From Aliivibrio sp. EL58 (GTDB taxonomy: Bacteria > Pseudomonadota > Gammaproteobacteria > Enterobacterales > Vibrionaceae), in the NCBI RefSeq assembly GCF_900312675.1, contig NZ_OMPC01000010.1, forward strand, positions 3,228 through 51,138: a stretch of 47,911 nt of DNA, given 5' to 3'. Below are positions 1-8,960 of this stretch, in pieces (position 1 is the stretch's first letter; the number at the start of each line of letters is the position of its first letter). Under the pieces are notes generated by a model. The model was given only the letters and a program-made list of their open reading frames with translations. It was not told where the DNA came from and did no database searches. A program made the position numbers and the translations under genes.

Positions 1-237
1 CGCGAGAGGTCCGAAGATCCCCCTCTTTGGTTCCTGTCCGTAATGAACAAAAACATTATGCGGTATTAGCTATCGTTTCCAATAGTTATCCCCCACACTA
101 AGGCATATTCCCAGGCATTACTCACCCGTCCGCCGCTCGTCAGCAAATTAGCAAGCTAATTTCTGTTACCGCTCGACTTGCATGTGTTAGGCCTGCCGCC
201 AGCGTTCAATCTGAGCCATGATCAAACTCTTCAATTA
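1..237 (-). rRNA. rrs: 16S ribosomal RNA, 5' end only (rest lies left of the window)
   Basis: The reverse strand carries the universal 16S 5' sequence (GAGTTTGATCATGGCTCAG, read at 211-229) followed by the first variable region and the GCGGTATTAGC-type helix (complement at 60-70). Only about the first 237 nt are present. The gene is transcribed leftwards out of the window, so this is the start of an rRNA operon, with its promoter and leader at 238-530. The 5' boundary is placed by analogy with E. coli 16S and may be off by a few bases. Confidence 0.97.
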
Positions 238-480
238 AAGTTTTTTGATACCTTTCAGCAGAAAGGATATCGACTCAATGATTAATACTGATTGTTACAT
301 AAAAGTAATTTTGTGTAGCCACTCAGTTCATTGATTATTTTGTTTGAATTCACTTCGAAAAGTAAAAGCAAACTAGTGATTATCAACTCACAAGTGCCCA
401 CACAGATTAATAGGTTTCAAATTTTTAAAGAGCAAACTAACAAGGCATACTGTGATTTGAATCACTCGCTCCGTGTCAGT
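238..480 (-). promoter_or_regulatory. rRNA operon leader with boxB-like hairpin and boxA antitermination element
   Basis: This transcribed leader lies between the P1 promoter and 16S. Read on the minus strand, it has a small hairpin (GTGAT/ATCAC arms, 452-465) followed by TGCTCTTTAA at 425-434. That matches the boxA core of rrn antitermination elements, which load NusB/NusE so that long untranslated rRNA is transcribed past Rho. The hairpin-then-boxA order is that of known rrn leaders. The remaining AT-rich stretch to 16S probably forms one side of the RNase III processing stem, but its partner lies beyond the window. No protein-coding gene is seen from 238 to 683. Confidence 0.75.
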
Positions 481-488
481 GGATGCGC

Positions 489-516
489 AGTATAGGCAAT
501 TCAGAATTTCGTGCAA
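489..516 (-). promoter_or_regulatory. rRNA P1-type sigma-70 promoter
   Basis: On the minus strand, TTGCAC (-35, 511-516) and TATACT (-10, 489-494) are separated by exactly 16 bp. They are followed by the GC-rich discriminator GCGC typical of stringently controlled rRNA P1 promoters. The DNA upstream of the -35 (517-580) is strongly A/T-rich, as expected for an UP element. The predicted start site is near 481. Growth-rate and ppGpp control is inferred from the 16-bp spacer and discriminator. Confidence 0.88.
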
Positions 517-683
517 GGCTTTTTATTAAAAACAATACCGTTCGAATAATAATTAAACAATCCGAGCAAATATCAATCTAAAAACACCATTTTATACGTG
601 ATTAACCTCATTACTCTTAGCTCCTCACTCTTTAATAGCTATGTTACAATTATCATCTATTCAAACTTTATTGAGATATACAC

Positions 684-1379
684 ATGAAAATCGGCATTAT
701 TGGTGCAATGGAACAAGAAGTTGCCATTCTAAAAGAACAGATTGAAGGCTTAACGACAACAACAAAAGCAGGATGTACTTTCCATACAGGTACATTATCT
801 GGCGCTGACGTTGTATTGCTACAATCTGGTATTGGTAAAGTTGCTGCTGCAGTAGGTACAACATTACTTATTTCAGATCATAATGTAGATCTTGTACTAA
901 ACACAGGTTCAGCTGGTGGGTTTGATTCATCACTAAATCTTGGTGATGTCGTAATTTCAACAGAAGTACGTCACCATGATGCAGACGTAACTGCTTTTGG
1001 TTACGAAATGGGTCAAATGGCACAGCAACCAGCTGCTTTCAAAGCCGACGAGAAATTAATGTCTGTGGCAGAGCAAGCATTAACACAAATGGAAAATAAA
1101 CACGCTGTACGTGGCTTAATCTGTACTGGTGATGCTTTTGTATGTACTCCAGAGCGTCAAGCATTTATCCGCACTCACTTCCCATCAGTTATCGCTGTTG
1201 AAATGGAAGCATCAGCAATTGCTCAAACTTGCCACCAGTTTGAAATTCCATTTGTTGTTGTTCGTGCAATTTCAGATGTCGCTGATAAAGAATCACCAAT
1301 GAGCTTTGAGGAGTTTTTACCTCTTGCAGCGCAAAGCTCATCAGAAATGGTGACTAAAATGGTCGCATTGCTAAAATAA
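684..1379 (+). CDS. mtnN: 5'-methylthioadenosine/S-adenosylhomocysteine nucleosidase
   Basis: This cytosolic enzyme hydrolyses methylthioadenosine and S-adenosylhomocysteine to adenine plus the ribosyl thiols. It clears SAM by-products and supplies S-ribosylhomocysteine, the LuxS substrate for autoinducer-2. The 231-aa length is normal for MtnN/Pfs. The start GAMEQE holds catalytic Glu12; VEMEAS supplies the nucleobase/ribose-binding Glu175; AISD supplies catalytic Asp198, corresponding to E12/E174/D197 of the E. coli enzyme. The NTGSAGG nucleotide-site motif is also present. It lies divergent from the rRNA operon and upstream of a CbiB-like gene and yadS, close to the mtnN-btuF-yadS order of E. 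coli, but btuF is absent. A hairpin with a weak T-tract follows the stop. Confidence 0.96.
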   Translation: MKIGIIGAMEQEVAILKEQIEGLTTTTKAGCTFHTGTLSGADVVLLQSGIGKVAAAVGTTLLISDHNVDLVLNTGSAGGFDSSLNLGDVVISTEVRHHDADVTAFGYEMGQMAQQPAAFKADEKLMSVAEQALTQMENKHAVRGLICTGDAFVCTPERQAFIRTHFPSVIAVEMEASAIAQTCHQFEIPFVVVRAISDVADKESPMSFEEFLPLAAQSSSEMVTKMVALLK

Positions 1380-1388
1380 TTGCAACGT

Positions 1389-1424
1389 AATTGAGCTAGC
1401 AAATTAGTTAGCTCAATTCTTTCC
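1389..1424 (+). terminator. Hairpin after mtnN, possible partial terminator
   Basis: Perfect 10-bp stem AATTGAGCTA/TAGCTCAATT (1389-1398 and 1409-1418) with a 10-nt loop. The tail CTTTCCCTCT is a poor T-tract, so termination may be partial, allowing read-through into the downstream gene. Confidence 0.45.
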
Positions 1425-1443
1425 CTCTATATAGTAAACATAT

Positions 1444-2397
1444 ATGTCTGAAAAATTATCTCTACTCATTGCTGATTACTCTCTATTGGTTTTATGGGGA
1501 GCATTATTATTTCATTTACTTCTGCCTATTCCCGTACATGCACACCCAATGACTATCTGGCGGAAATTCGCTGAACTGTTAGCCACAAAAGTAAATACAG
1601 CTCGCTCTTACCAACAACGCCTTCTTTCTGGCTTTCTAGCTTGGACGTTAATGATCATTCCTGCATTTATTGTGTGTATTGCCGCTCAACCAATCGCTTG
1701 GAACCTTCCGCTATTTAATTTAGGTCTATTGCTTATTTCATTAGAATGGCGAGGGGTTGAAAAACTCTGCAAAGCAACGATTCAAGCAATTAATCAAGAC
1801 AATAAGAAAGACGCAAAAAAAGCACTACAACCGTGGATCAATAGAGAGGTTGAACCTTTATCTTTATTGGGCTTAGGTAAAGCAAGTGCAGAAACAATAA
1901 TTTTAGGCTATGCAAGAACGGTTATCGGTGTTTTATTTTGGTACGGTATTGCAGGAGGAATAGGTGCATTTATCTATCGCCTATCATTAGAATTAGCAAG
2001 AGCTTGGTCTCCTTCACGAGATTCATTCAGACCTTTTGGTAATCCCGCATTAACTATACAAACCTTTCTTGATTTTATTCCTCTCAAACTTTTTAGTTTG
2101 CTGTGCCTTATTGGAAAGCATTTCCAAATAACACTTCAAACACTCAACCAACAACGTAAGAGTTGGGCAAATACAAATAATGCGTGGCTACTTATCATTA
2201 TTGGTAAAAAATTTGAGCTTTCTCTAGGCGGTCCTGTTATTTATCAAGGCAAGAAAATCAGTCGCCCAAAACTTGGAGGGAAAATTGCGCCTTCAGCGAT
2301 TCATTTAGCGCAAATACATCGTTTTTTAAGTTGGAGAATCGCTATCTGGTTAATTATTCAAAGCACCCTAATGGTTATAATCAAACATGGGTTATAA
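1444..2397 (+). CDS. CobD/CbiB-family cobalamin biosynthesis-related membrane protein
   Basis: A 317-aa polytopic membrane protein resembling the CbiB/CobD family, which attaches aminopropanol (phosphate) to adenosylcobyric acid. Hydrophobic segments are seen near residues 10-30, 60-80, 85-105, 155-180 and 295-315. The N-terminal HPMTIWRKF region matches the HPV-type motif of CbiB, and the C-terminal third keeps the GGP-containing segment. It is more divergent than canonical CbiB and lacks the usual N-terminal LLGDP-like segment, so activity is uncertain. It sits 64 bp after mtnN and 44 bp before yadS, where E. coli has btuF, which suggests a corrinoid-salvage link. No strong ribosome-binding site precedes the ATG. 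Confidence 0.72.
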   Translation: MSEKLSLLIADYSLLVLWGALLFHLLLPIPVHAHPMTIWRKFAELLATKVNTARSYQQRLLSGFLAWTLMIIPAFIVCIAAQPIAWNLPLFNLGLLLISLEWRGVEKLCKATIQAINQDNKKDAKKALQPWINREVEPLSLLGLGKASAETIILGYARTVIGVLFWYGIAGGIGAFIYRLSLELARAWSPSRDSFRPFGNPALTIQTFLDFIPLKLFSLLCLIGKHFQITLQTLNQQRKSWANTNNAWLLIIIGKKFELSLGGPVIYQGKKISRPKLGGKIAPSAIHLAQIHRFLSWRIAIWLIIQSTLMVIIKHGL

Positions 2398-2441
2398 CTT
2401 TTTATTTCAACGACATCATGCAGTAAGTCATAGAGGACAAG

Positions 2442-3053
2442 ATGTTAATCTATATAATTGATATGTTTGGTACCGCCATTTTTGCTATTTCAGGAGTGTT
2501 ATTAGCAGGAAGATTAAAAATGGACCCTTTTGGGGTCACTGTACTTGCTAGTGTTACCGCTATTGGCGGAGGAACGATTCGAGATATGGCGCTTGGCGCT
2601 ACCCCTGTTTTCTGGATTACGGATACCAACTATTTATTAGTCATCTTTATTACCTGCATTTTAACCATGTTAATCATCAGAAAGCCCAAACGTCTTCCTT
2701 GGTATATCCTGCCAGTATCAGATGCCATTGGTTTAGCGGTCTTCGTTGGCATTGGTGTCGAAAAGGCACTGAAATATAATGCAGACCCTATGGTTGCAGT
2801 CATAATGGGAGTAATTACTGGTTGCGGTGGCGGTATTATCCGCGATGTACTTGCTCGTGAAGTGCCTATGGTTCTTAGAAGTGAAGTCTATGCAACGGCT
2901 TGTATACTAGGAGGCATTGTACATACTTCATCATTAGCCTTTGATATTGAAGGGTCAACCTCAATGCTTTTAGGCGTAGCTACAACACTAATCATTCGAC
3001 TCGCAGCCATTCGCTGGCACTTATCCTTACCGACCTTCGCTCTTAATAAATAA
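2442..3053 (+). CDS. yadS: TRIC-type trimeric cation channel family protein (YadS/UPF0126)
   Basis: A 203-aa inner-membrane protein made of two homologous glycine-rich halves, each of about three membrane segments. The repeated motif GGGTIRD (about residues 47-53) and GGGIIRD (about 128-134) is the hallmark of the bacterial TRIC/UPF0126 family. Family members form trimeric K+-permeable channels, but the physiological role of bacterial YadS is unclear. The start is supported by AGAGGA four bases before the ATG. It ends the mtnN-cbiB-yadS cluster and is followed by a clear terminator. Its place near mtnN and erpA/hemL matches the enterobacterial gene neighbourhood. Confidence 0.88.
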   Translation: MLIYIIDMFGTAIFAISGVLLAGRLKMDPFGVTVLASVTAIGGGTIRDMALGATPVFWITDTNYLLVIFITCILTMLIIRKPKRLPWYILPVSDAIGLAVFVGIGVEKALKYNADPMVAVIMGVITGCGGGIIRDVLAREVPMVLRSEVYATACILGGIVHTSSLAFDIEGSTSMLLGVATTLIIRLAAIRWHLSLPTFALNK

Positions 3054-3060
3054 AACGTTA

Positions 3061-3096
3061 AGCCAACTCTTTTCCATTATTGAGTTGGCTTTTCTT
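3061..3096 (+). terminator. Intrinsic terminator after yadS
   Basis: Nine-bp stem AGCCAACTC/GAGTTGGCT (3061-3069 and 3082-3090) with a 12-nt loop, followed by TTTCTTGTTT. Confidence 0.8.
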
Positions 3097-3230
3097 GTTT
3101 ATTTTAAATTTATTGAACTTTTTTTTATTAAAAGGTGACAAAACGATAACTTCATCACATAGCAGTTAACCTAAAAACAAGCTAAACTCCTATGTCGTTA
3201 TTTTTATGAATTCTTTACCTAATTAGTCGA

Positions 3231-4541
3231 ATGATATTATCTAAATTAACTCGCATTCCTGTTATCCATCGCATTCTTATTGGTATTTGCAGTGCTGGAA
3301 TAGTTGCTGCTGTAGCGACAATCCCAGACTCTGTCGCACCAGATTCCGGTTTTTATAAATTATCCGTTGGACAAACATACCCTATTGAAATTCGCCAAGA
3401 GTCCCTTATTTCTCATGAGCAAGCCTCTAAAAATAAACAACTCTCTTGGGAAACTTATACTGTAAAGTCTGGTGAAAGTGCTTCTGTACTATTCAGCCGC
3501 GTCGGTTTAACTGCTCGTCAACTTTATAACTTAACCAGCAGCGATAAAGAGATAGAAAATCAGCTCACTCGGCTTCGCCCAGGAGACAAATTAAAATTTG
3601 GCTTCAACAAAAACCAAGAAATAATTCAACTTATCCGTCCAATCAGTAAATTTGAGACATTTCGGATCAGCAAAGTAGGTGATAGCTATCTTGGTTTATT
3701 TGAAAAACAAGATATCGAAACACAACTTAACTACACCAAAGCAACGATTACATCCAACTTCTGGAATGCTTCAATAACTGCAGGTTTAAATGCCAACCAA
3801 ATTATGGAACTGGCGGGGATTTTTGGTTGGGATATCGATTTTGCATTAGATATTCGTGAAGGTGACAACTTTAAAGTTCTTTATGAAGAGCGATATGTAG
3901 AAGGCGAATACGCAGGCAAAGGTAATATCATTGCTGCTTCTTTTACCAACCGTGGAGATACTTTTACCGCTATTCGTAATGATAAAAATGGCAATTTCTA
4001 CGAGCCAAATGGCAGAGCAATGAAAAAAGCCTTTTTACGCTCTCCAATTAACTTCCGTTATGTAAGTTCTAACTTTAATCCTCGTCGCTTACACCCAGTG
4101 ACTGGCCAAAGAAAAGCACATAGAGGTACAGATTATGTCGCACCGGTTGGTACGCCTATTTGGGCTGCGGGTGATGGTGTCGTAGATAAGTCGGGTTACA
4201 ATAGATTTAATGGTAACTATGTCTTTATTCGCCACAGTAATACCTACATTACTAAATATTTACACATGACTAAACGTTATGTAAAAGCAGGCCAACGAGT
4301 AAAACAAGGTGATACTGTCGGTACGCTTGGTGGTACAGGCCGAGTTACTGGCCCTCACTTACATTATGAGTTCTTAGTTAACGGTGTTCATAAAGACGCT
4401 AGAACAGTCTCGTTACCACAATCAAAATCATTAACAGGTAACGATAAGAAAGAGTTTGAACTTGTAGCAAAAGAACGCCTAAAGCAACTTGAGCAGTACA
4501 GCCAATTTATCGTTGGCAAGCCCCCTGTACTAACTCACTAG
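3231..4541 (+). CDS. M23-family peptidoglycan DD-endopeptidase (MepM-like)
   Basis: A 436-aa envelope murein hydrolase predicted to cut peptide crosslinks. The N-terminus has one hydrophobic segment (about residues 12-31), a signal anchor or uncleaved signal. An OapA/LysM-like carbohydrate-binding region follows (about 75-130, YTVKSGES...RPGDKL), then a middle domain and the C-terminal LytM/M23 domain (about 285-390). The zinc-site residues are intact: HRGTD gives His297 and Asp301, and HLH gives His376 and His378. A catalytically active enzyme is therefore expected, not an EnvC/NlpD-type activator. It is monocistronic and ends in a strong hairpin before the convergent efflux genes. Vibrios carry several paralogues, so a specific Shy name is not assigned. 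Confidence 0.88.
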   Translation: MILSKLTRIPVIHRILIGICSAGIVAAVATIPDSVAPDSGFYKLSVGQTYPIEIRQESLISHEQASKNKQLSWETYTVKSGESASVLFSRVGLTARQLYNLTSSDKEIENQLTRLRPGDKLKFGFNKNQEIIQLIRPISKFETFRISKVGDSYLGLFEKQDIETQLNYTKATITSNFWNASITAGLNANQIMELAGIFGWDIDFALDIREGDNFKVLYEERYVEGEYAGKGNIIAASFTNRGDTFTAIRNDKNGNFYEPNGRAMKKAFLRSPINFRYVSSNFNPRRLHPVTGQRKAHRGTDYVAPVGTPIWAAGDGVVDKSGYNRFNGNYVFIRHSNTYITKYLHMTKRYVKAGQRVKQGDTVGTLGGTGRVTGPHLHYEFLVNGVHKDARTVSLPQSKSLTGNDKKEFELVAKERLKQLEQYSQFIVGKPPVLTH

Positions 4542-4555
4542 TAAGTTAAAGTACG

Positions 4556-4606
4556 ATAATGCCCTACGACGTCATGATCTGATGACATCGTAAGGCATTA
4601 TTTTTA
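4556..4606 (+). terminator. Intrinsic terminator after the M23 peptidase gene
   Basis: Long hairpin with arms 4556-4577 and 4580-4601: ATAATGCC...TACGA...GTCAT pairs with ATGAC...TCGTA...GGCATTAT, with only two symmetric mismatches. It is followed by TTTTTAT on the plus strand. The T-tract overlaps the stop of the convergent RND gene. Confidence 0.85.
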
Positions 4607-7600
4607 TCTCTCGTTTGAGTATGCTTTATCTCTGCCTAACATCAATAAACAAGGCGTTAATACTAACGTTAATACCGTCGCAAATGCTAAGCCCCCAGCG
4701 ACTGCCGTTGCTAATTGTGACCACCACTGAGTACTAGGTGCACCAAACTCCACTTTTTGACTTACCAGATCAATATTCATTTCCAGTACCATTGGCATTA
4801 AACCTAAGATCGTTGTCACCGTAGTCAATAGCACTGGTCGTAAGCGTTGAACACCGGTTTGTAATATCGCATCTACTTTTTCAAGCCCTTCTTTACGTAA
4901 CGTATTGTAGGTATCAATAAGCACAATATTATTGTTTACGACGATCCCAGCCAAAGATATCACCCCTATTCCAGACATGATGATCCCAAATGGGCGCTGG
5001 AATATCAGCAAGCCAGCAAAAACACCAACGGTTGAAAATAAAACTGCGCTCAGAATAAGAAAAGCCTGATAAAAACTATTAAATTGCGTTACCAAGATAA
5101 TTGCCATTACAGCCAAAGCGACAATAAAGGCATTTTGAAGAAATTTAGCTGAATTATTTTGCTCTTCATTTTGCCCTCTTAATTTAAACTCAACATCCTC
5201 AGGTAAATCTAAAGAATTCAATGCTGATTCAATCTTTGGTAACTCAATACTTAAGTTATAGCCATCACTCATATCTGCTTTAACAGTTAAGATCCGATGA
5301 CCATCAATTCGATGAATCGTATCTTGTTTATGAGTCGGAATGATCCGCGCAAAATTCGTAATGGGAACCAGCCCATTTGCCGTTTTTACTCTTAACTCAT
5401 CAAAGCGCCCAATATCTCGATGCTCTTCAGGGAAACGAACAAGAATATCGACTTGTTCATCATTATCATCTGGTAAGTAATCACCAATTTTGAGCCCATT
5501 CGTAACAAATTGCACCGTATTACCAACCAGTGTCGCATCAGCACCAAAGCGCGCAGCATCATCTCGACGAATATCTATTTTCCAATCAATTCCTTGTTTA
5601 TTCGAGGTATCACTTACATTGGTAAAGGCTGGATTAGCGTCAATCCACTCTCTCACTTTCATGACTGATTGATTAAGCTGATCGCCATTTCTAGCACTGA
5701 GTTCGATAACTAAATCATGCTCACTCGGAGGCCCTGCATTTGGCGTACTGAACTCTAATTCAATACCTGCAATACCCTTTGTTTGCGCCCTTAAATCACT
5801 AATGATCTCTTTTACTGGTCGACGATATTGCCAATCGACTGGGGTGATCTGTATTTGTCCAATCTCATCATCACCTCCAGTTCGAGTGTAAATACTGTCT
5901 AACTCTTTCATCCCTAGTATTTGGTCTTGCACCTCAACCATTAATTTATCTTTTTCATTAATAGAGAGATCACCATGAGAGCGCACTTTGACCGTTAAGA
6001 ACGGAGGGTCAACATCAGGGAAGAAGACGACACCTAAACCGGCTTTAGCGTAAGTAAAACCAATCCCAACCGCTAGCACAATTGCCAACAGTAAAATTTT
6101 AAACGGGTGTTTTAATGCCATCGATAGCGTATGGAAGTAGAGTTTTGTAATTCCTTCAGCCTGACTATAATCTCCCTGACTCAGGGCATATAAGCTCTCT
6201 CTCTTTTGTGGCAATACTTGCTGTGGCTTCCCAAATAAGCTCCCCAAAACAGGGACAAACAGCAGAGCCATAACAAGAGATGCACTCAATGTCGCGATTA
6301 AGGTGAGAGGCAAGTACTTCATGAACTCACCCGTAATATCTGGCCAAAATAGCAAAGGAGCAAAAGCGGCTAATGTCGTTGCTGTAGAAGCGGTGATCGG
6401 CCAAGCCATTCGCTGTGCTGCTTCTCGATATGCATCAATGCGATGCGACCCTTCTTGCATTCGTCGATCAGCATACTCTGTAACTACGATCGCTCCATCA
6501 ACCAACATCCCTACGGCCATAATAAGAGAAAACAACACCACGATATTGATGGTTAATCCCGACAATGCCAGCATTAATAAGCCGGTAAGAAATGATCCTG
6601 GGATCGAGATCCCGACCAAAAGTGCTGTTCTTGCTCCCAAGATTGCAATAATAACAATCACAACCAGTAAGATAGCCGAAAGAATATTATTTTGCAGATC
6701 ATTAAGCATGATCTTAACGTCTTTTGATTCATCCCATGTGTATTTTACCAATAGATTATTTGGCCATGAATCAAGCTCTTGAGCACCAGCTAAAACCGCT
6801 TTTACTATCTCAACAGTTTCAATAATATTTTCGCCTGAGCGTTTTTTGATATCTAAAACAATCGCCTTTTCACCATTTAGCCGGGCGTAACTGTTTGGGT
6901 CTCTAAAGGCTTTTCGAACCGTTGCAATATCTCCAAAGGTAACAACTTGCTTACCATCCACTTTAATCGGTAGCTCAAGGACATCTTTTAATGAATCAAA
7001 AACAGAAGGCACCTTAACTGAGAATCGTCCATAACCGGTATCAACAAACCCTGCGGCTACCACTCGATTATTCAGTGCTATCAGGTTATAAATAGCGGCT
7101 TGATCTAATCCGTAACTTTCCAATAAAAGAGGATCGACAATAATTTCGACCACATCTTCCCGATCACCAGCAATATCAACTTCTAGTATTTGCTTATAGC
7201 TTTCAAGCTTATCTCGTAATTTACGAGCTATTTGTACTGTTGTTCGCTCAGGAACGGTTCCATATAAGACAACAGACAACACCGCTTGCTCTGCTGCTAA
7301 AGTAACTTCATTGACAGTTGGTTCATCACTCTCTTCTGGTAAATCTGGCTTTACCAAATCAACCGCATCCCTTACATCCATTAACGCTTTATCTAAATCA
7401 GTACCCACGTTAAATTCTAATGTCACTGAACCATGCCCTTCACCAGCAACAGCTGTCATTTCTTTAATTCCTTCAATAGAGCGTAACTCTTGCTCCATTG
7501 GACGAACTAATAAACGTTCTGAATCTTCAGACGAAATGCCTTGGTGACTCATCGACACATAAATAATAGGTATCGTGATGTCTGGATTAGATTCTTTTGG

Positions 7601-7699
7601 AATGACTATATACGTAGATACGCCAGCCACAAGCAGTAACACAAGTAGCATCAACATAGTTCGAGCACGACTTAATGCCGCATTAATAATAGCTAACAT
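4604..7699 (-). CDS. RND-family efflux permease (AcrB/HAE1-like)
   Basis: A 1031-aa inner-membrane proton-driven exporter of the resistance-nodulation-division superfamily. It shows the standard two-fold layout: TM1 near residues 10-32, a first periplasmic domain (about 40-330), TM2-6 (about 335-480), TM7 near 530-550, a second periplasmic domain, and TM8-12 near the end. In TM4 the relay motif is LVDGAIVV with Asp401, whereas AcrB has two adjacent Asp residues. TM10 reads VVNNNIVLID, with Asn where AcrB has its relay Lys. This fits a non-AcrB RND subgroup. It starts 9 bp after its adaptor gene, so the two are an operon. No outer-membrane TolC-type gene is adjacent. Substrates cannot be deduced. 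Confidence 0.9.
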   Translation of the reverse strand: MLAIINAALSRARTMLMLLVLLLVAGVSTYIVIPKESNPDITIPIIYVSMSHQGISSEDSERLLVRPMEQELRSIEGIKEMTAVAGEGHGSVTLEFNVGTDLDKALMDVRDAVDLVKPDLPEESDEPTVNEVTLAAEQAVLSVVLYGTVPERTTVQIARKLRDKLESYKQILEVDIAGDREDVVEIIVDPLLLESYGLDQAAIYNLIALNNRVVAAGFVDTGYGRFSVKVPSVFDSLKDVLELPIKVDGKQVVTFGDIATVRKAFRDPNSYARLNGEKAIVLDIKKRSGENIIETVEIVKAVLAGAQELDSWPNNLLVKYTWDESKDVKIMLNDLQNNILSAILLVVIVIIAILGARTALLVGISIPGSFLTGLLMLALSGLTINIVVLFSLIMAVGMLVDGAIVVTEYADRRMQEGSHRIDAYREAAQRMAWPITASTATTLAAFAPLLFWPDITGEFMKYLPLTLIATLSASLVMALLFVPVLGSLFGKPQQVLPQKRESLYALSQGDYSQAEGITKLYFHTLSMALKHPFKILLLAIVLAVGIGFTYAKAGLGVVFFPDVDPPFLTVKVRSHGDLSINEKDKLMVEVQDQILGMKELDSIYTRTGGDDEIGQIQITPVDWQYRRPVKEIISDLRAQTKGIAGIELEFSTPNAGPPSEHDLVIELSARNGDQLNQSVMKVREWIDANPAFTNVSDTSNKQGIDWKIDIRRDDAARFGADATLVGNTVQFVTNGLKIGDYLPDDNDEQVDILVRFPEEHRDIGRFDELRVKTANGLVPITNFARIIPTHKQDTIHRIDGHRILTVKADMSDGYNLSIELPKIESALNSLDLPEDVEFKLRGQNEEQNNSAKFLQNAFIVALAVMAIILVTQFNSFYQAFLILSAVLFSTVGVFAGLLIFQRPFGIIMSGIGVISLAGIVVNNNIVLIDTYNTLRKEGLEKVDAILQTGVQRLRPVLLTTVTTILGLMPMVLEMNIDLVSQKVEFGAPSTQWWSQLATAVAGGLAFATVLTLVLTPCLLMLGRDKAYSNER

Positions 7700-7708
7700 A
7701 TGACGTCC

Positions 7709-8821
7709 CTACTTACGTTGAGCGTGAATGAAATCATCATCACGGACAAATCCTTGCCCAACAGTAATAATGTCGACTTCATCACCAAGTCCTGTTAACC
7801 AAATACCATCATCTTCTGCTTTTACTAATTGGATCGGTACAAATTTTACTTTCTGATCACTCTCAGGATTCCCTTCACTCTGAATAACCGTTTTTACTCC
7901 TAAATCCCCCGCTTCATTTAGCGCTAACATGGCAGGAGAGACTTTTAACGCCAACTGAAGATCGAGGTTTATTTCTACTTCAGAACTCATGCCTGCATAG
8001 ATCTCTGCTCCAACATTCGGTATTTCAACCTCAACAGAAAAAGTGTTGGTCGACAATGAGGAAACACTCGATATATAACGAACATAACCCTCAATTGAAG
8101 AACCATTAATAAAGAATACCTCTGCTTTTTGACCTTTATTAATCTGCTCAATATGCCTTTCACTGGCGTTAACTTCGATAACTAAAGGATCTAATACCAC
8201 CACTTTTGCCACAGGGTCACCACGACTGACAAAGTCACCTACTTCAACAAAGAGGTGTTCAACAATGCCATCAAAGGGTGCTGTGATTGTGGTATTTTTT
8301 AAGATGAGTTCAGCATTTCTTACGCTTGCTCTGGCTTCTGCCAAAGAGGCCTCTGCCTGACTAAAAGCCACTTCTCCTTGTAGACCTTTACGGCGAAGCT
8401 CTTTTGCTGCTTTAAATTCTTTCAGACGAACAGAGTAGATGGCTTTAGCTTGGCTTAAACGTAAATCAAGATCTGCCATATCTAGATGAGCAATCGGTTG
8501 ACCTTTTTTAACCCTACCCCCTTTTCTTACTAATAAATCTTCAACTTGAGCAGCAACTTGAGCCCCTAATATCGTTTTACGATCAGGCGCTGTTCTTCCA
8601 TATAATGAAATCGTTTTATGGGTGGGGGTTGATTCGAAGCGCTCAACAATAACATTCGCTAAAGGTACTTTTAAGGCTACGTTATCTGACTTTTTTTCTG
8701 TATTTTCAGCATGAGAAGGACCGCTCATTATCCAGAGAAATAAGCTCAAAAATAAAAAAGAAGAAATAATCCAAGGGCGGTGAATAAGATAGGAGAAAAA
8801 TGCAGATGTGTATTTACCCAT
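7709..8821 (-). CDS. RND efflux periplasmic adaptor subunit (membrane fusion protein)
   Basis: A 370-aa adaptor that links the inner-membrane RND pump to an outer-membrane channel. The N-terminal hydrophobic stretch (about residues 17-36) ends in SHA and may be a signal peptide. Two lipoyl half-motifs (about 90-112, GGRVKKGQPIAHLD, and about 178-208, PFDGIVEHLFVEVGD) flank a short alpha-helical coiled-coil hairpin (about 112-172) rich in Ala, Glu and Leu. A beta-barrel and a membrane-proximal domain follow. It has no N-terminal lipobox Cys. It is directly upstream of the permease gene. No recognisable regulator gene is adjacent. Confidence 0.88.
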   Translation of the reverse strand: MGKYTSAFFSYLIHRPWIISSFLFLSLFLWIMSGPSHAENTEKKSDNVALKVPLANVIVERFESTPTHKTISLYGRTAPDRKTILGAQVAAQVEDLLVRKGGRVKKGQPIAHLDMADLDLRLSQAKAIYSVRLKEFKAAKELRRKGLQGEVAFSQAEASLAEARASVRNAELILKNTTITAPFDGIVEHLFVEVGDFVSRGDPVAKVVVLDPLVIEVNASERHIEQINKGQKAEVFFINGSSIEGYVRYISSVSSLSTNTFSVEVEIPNVGAEIYAGMSSEVEINLDLQLALKVSPAMLALNEAGDLGVKTVIQSEGNPESDQKVKFVPIQLVKAEDDGIWLTGLGDEVDIITVGQGFVRDDDFIHAQRK

Positions 8822-8910
8822 AGCAACAATCCTTAGTGCTTAGAAGGTAGGTAAACAGTAATACATCCTGATTTACTGTAAGTTTAAGTTATCTTTTATA
8901 TCGTAAGTTT

Positions 8911-8947
8911 ATAAAAAAAGGTAAGTAGAGAGTACTCAACTTACCTT
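8911..8947 (-). terminator. Intrinsic terminator after erpA
   Basis: On the minus strand, stem AAGGTAAGT/ACTTACCTT (arms 8918-8926 and 8939-8947) is followed by TTTTTTTATA. The loop contains GAGTACTC, an 8-bp palindrome at 8930-8937 that resembles a SlmA-site core. Confidence 0.82.
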
Positions 8948-8960
8948 TCTATCTCAGTAG

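Noticed and set aside
451-466. CRP-like TGTGA-N6-TCACT in the rRNA leader
   Set aside because: It lies downstream of the P1 start and directly before boxA, so an RNA hairpin (boxB-like) explains it better than a CRP site.
6303-6782. 159-aa plus-strand reading frame inside the RND permease gene
   Set aside because: It is antisense to conserved membrane segments of a clear gene, with no ribosome-binding site or family resemblance.
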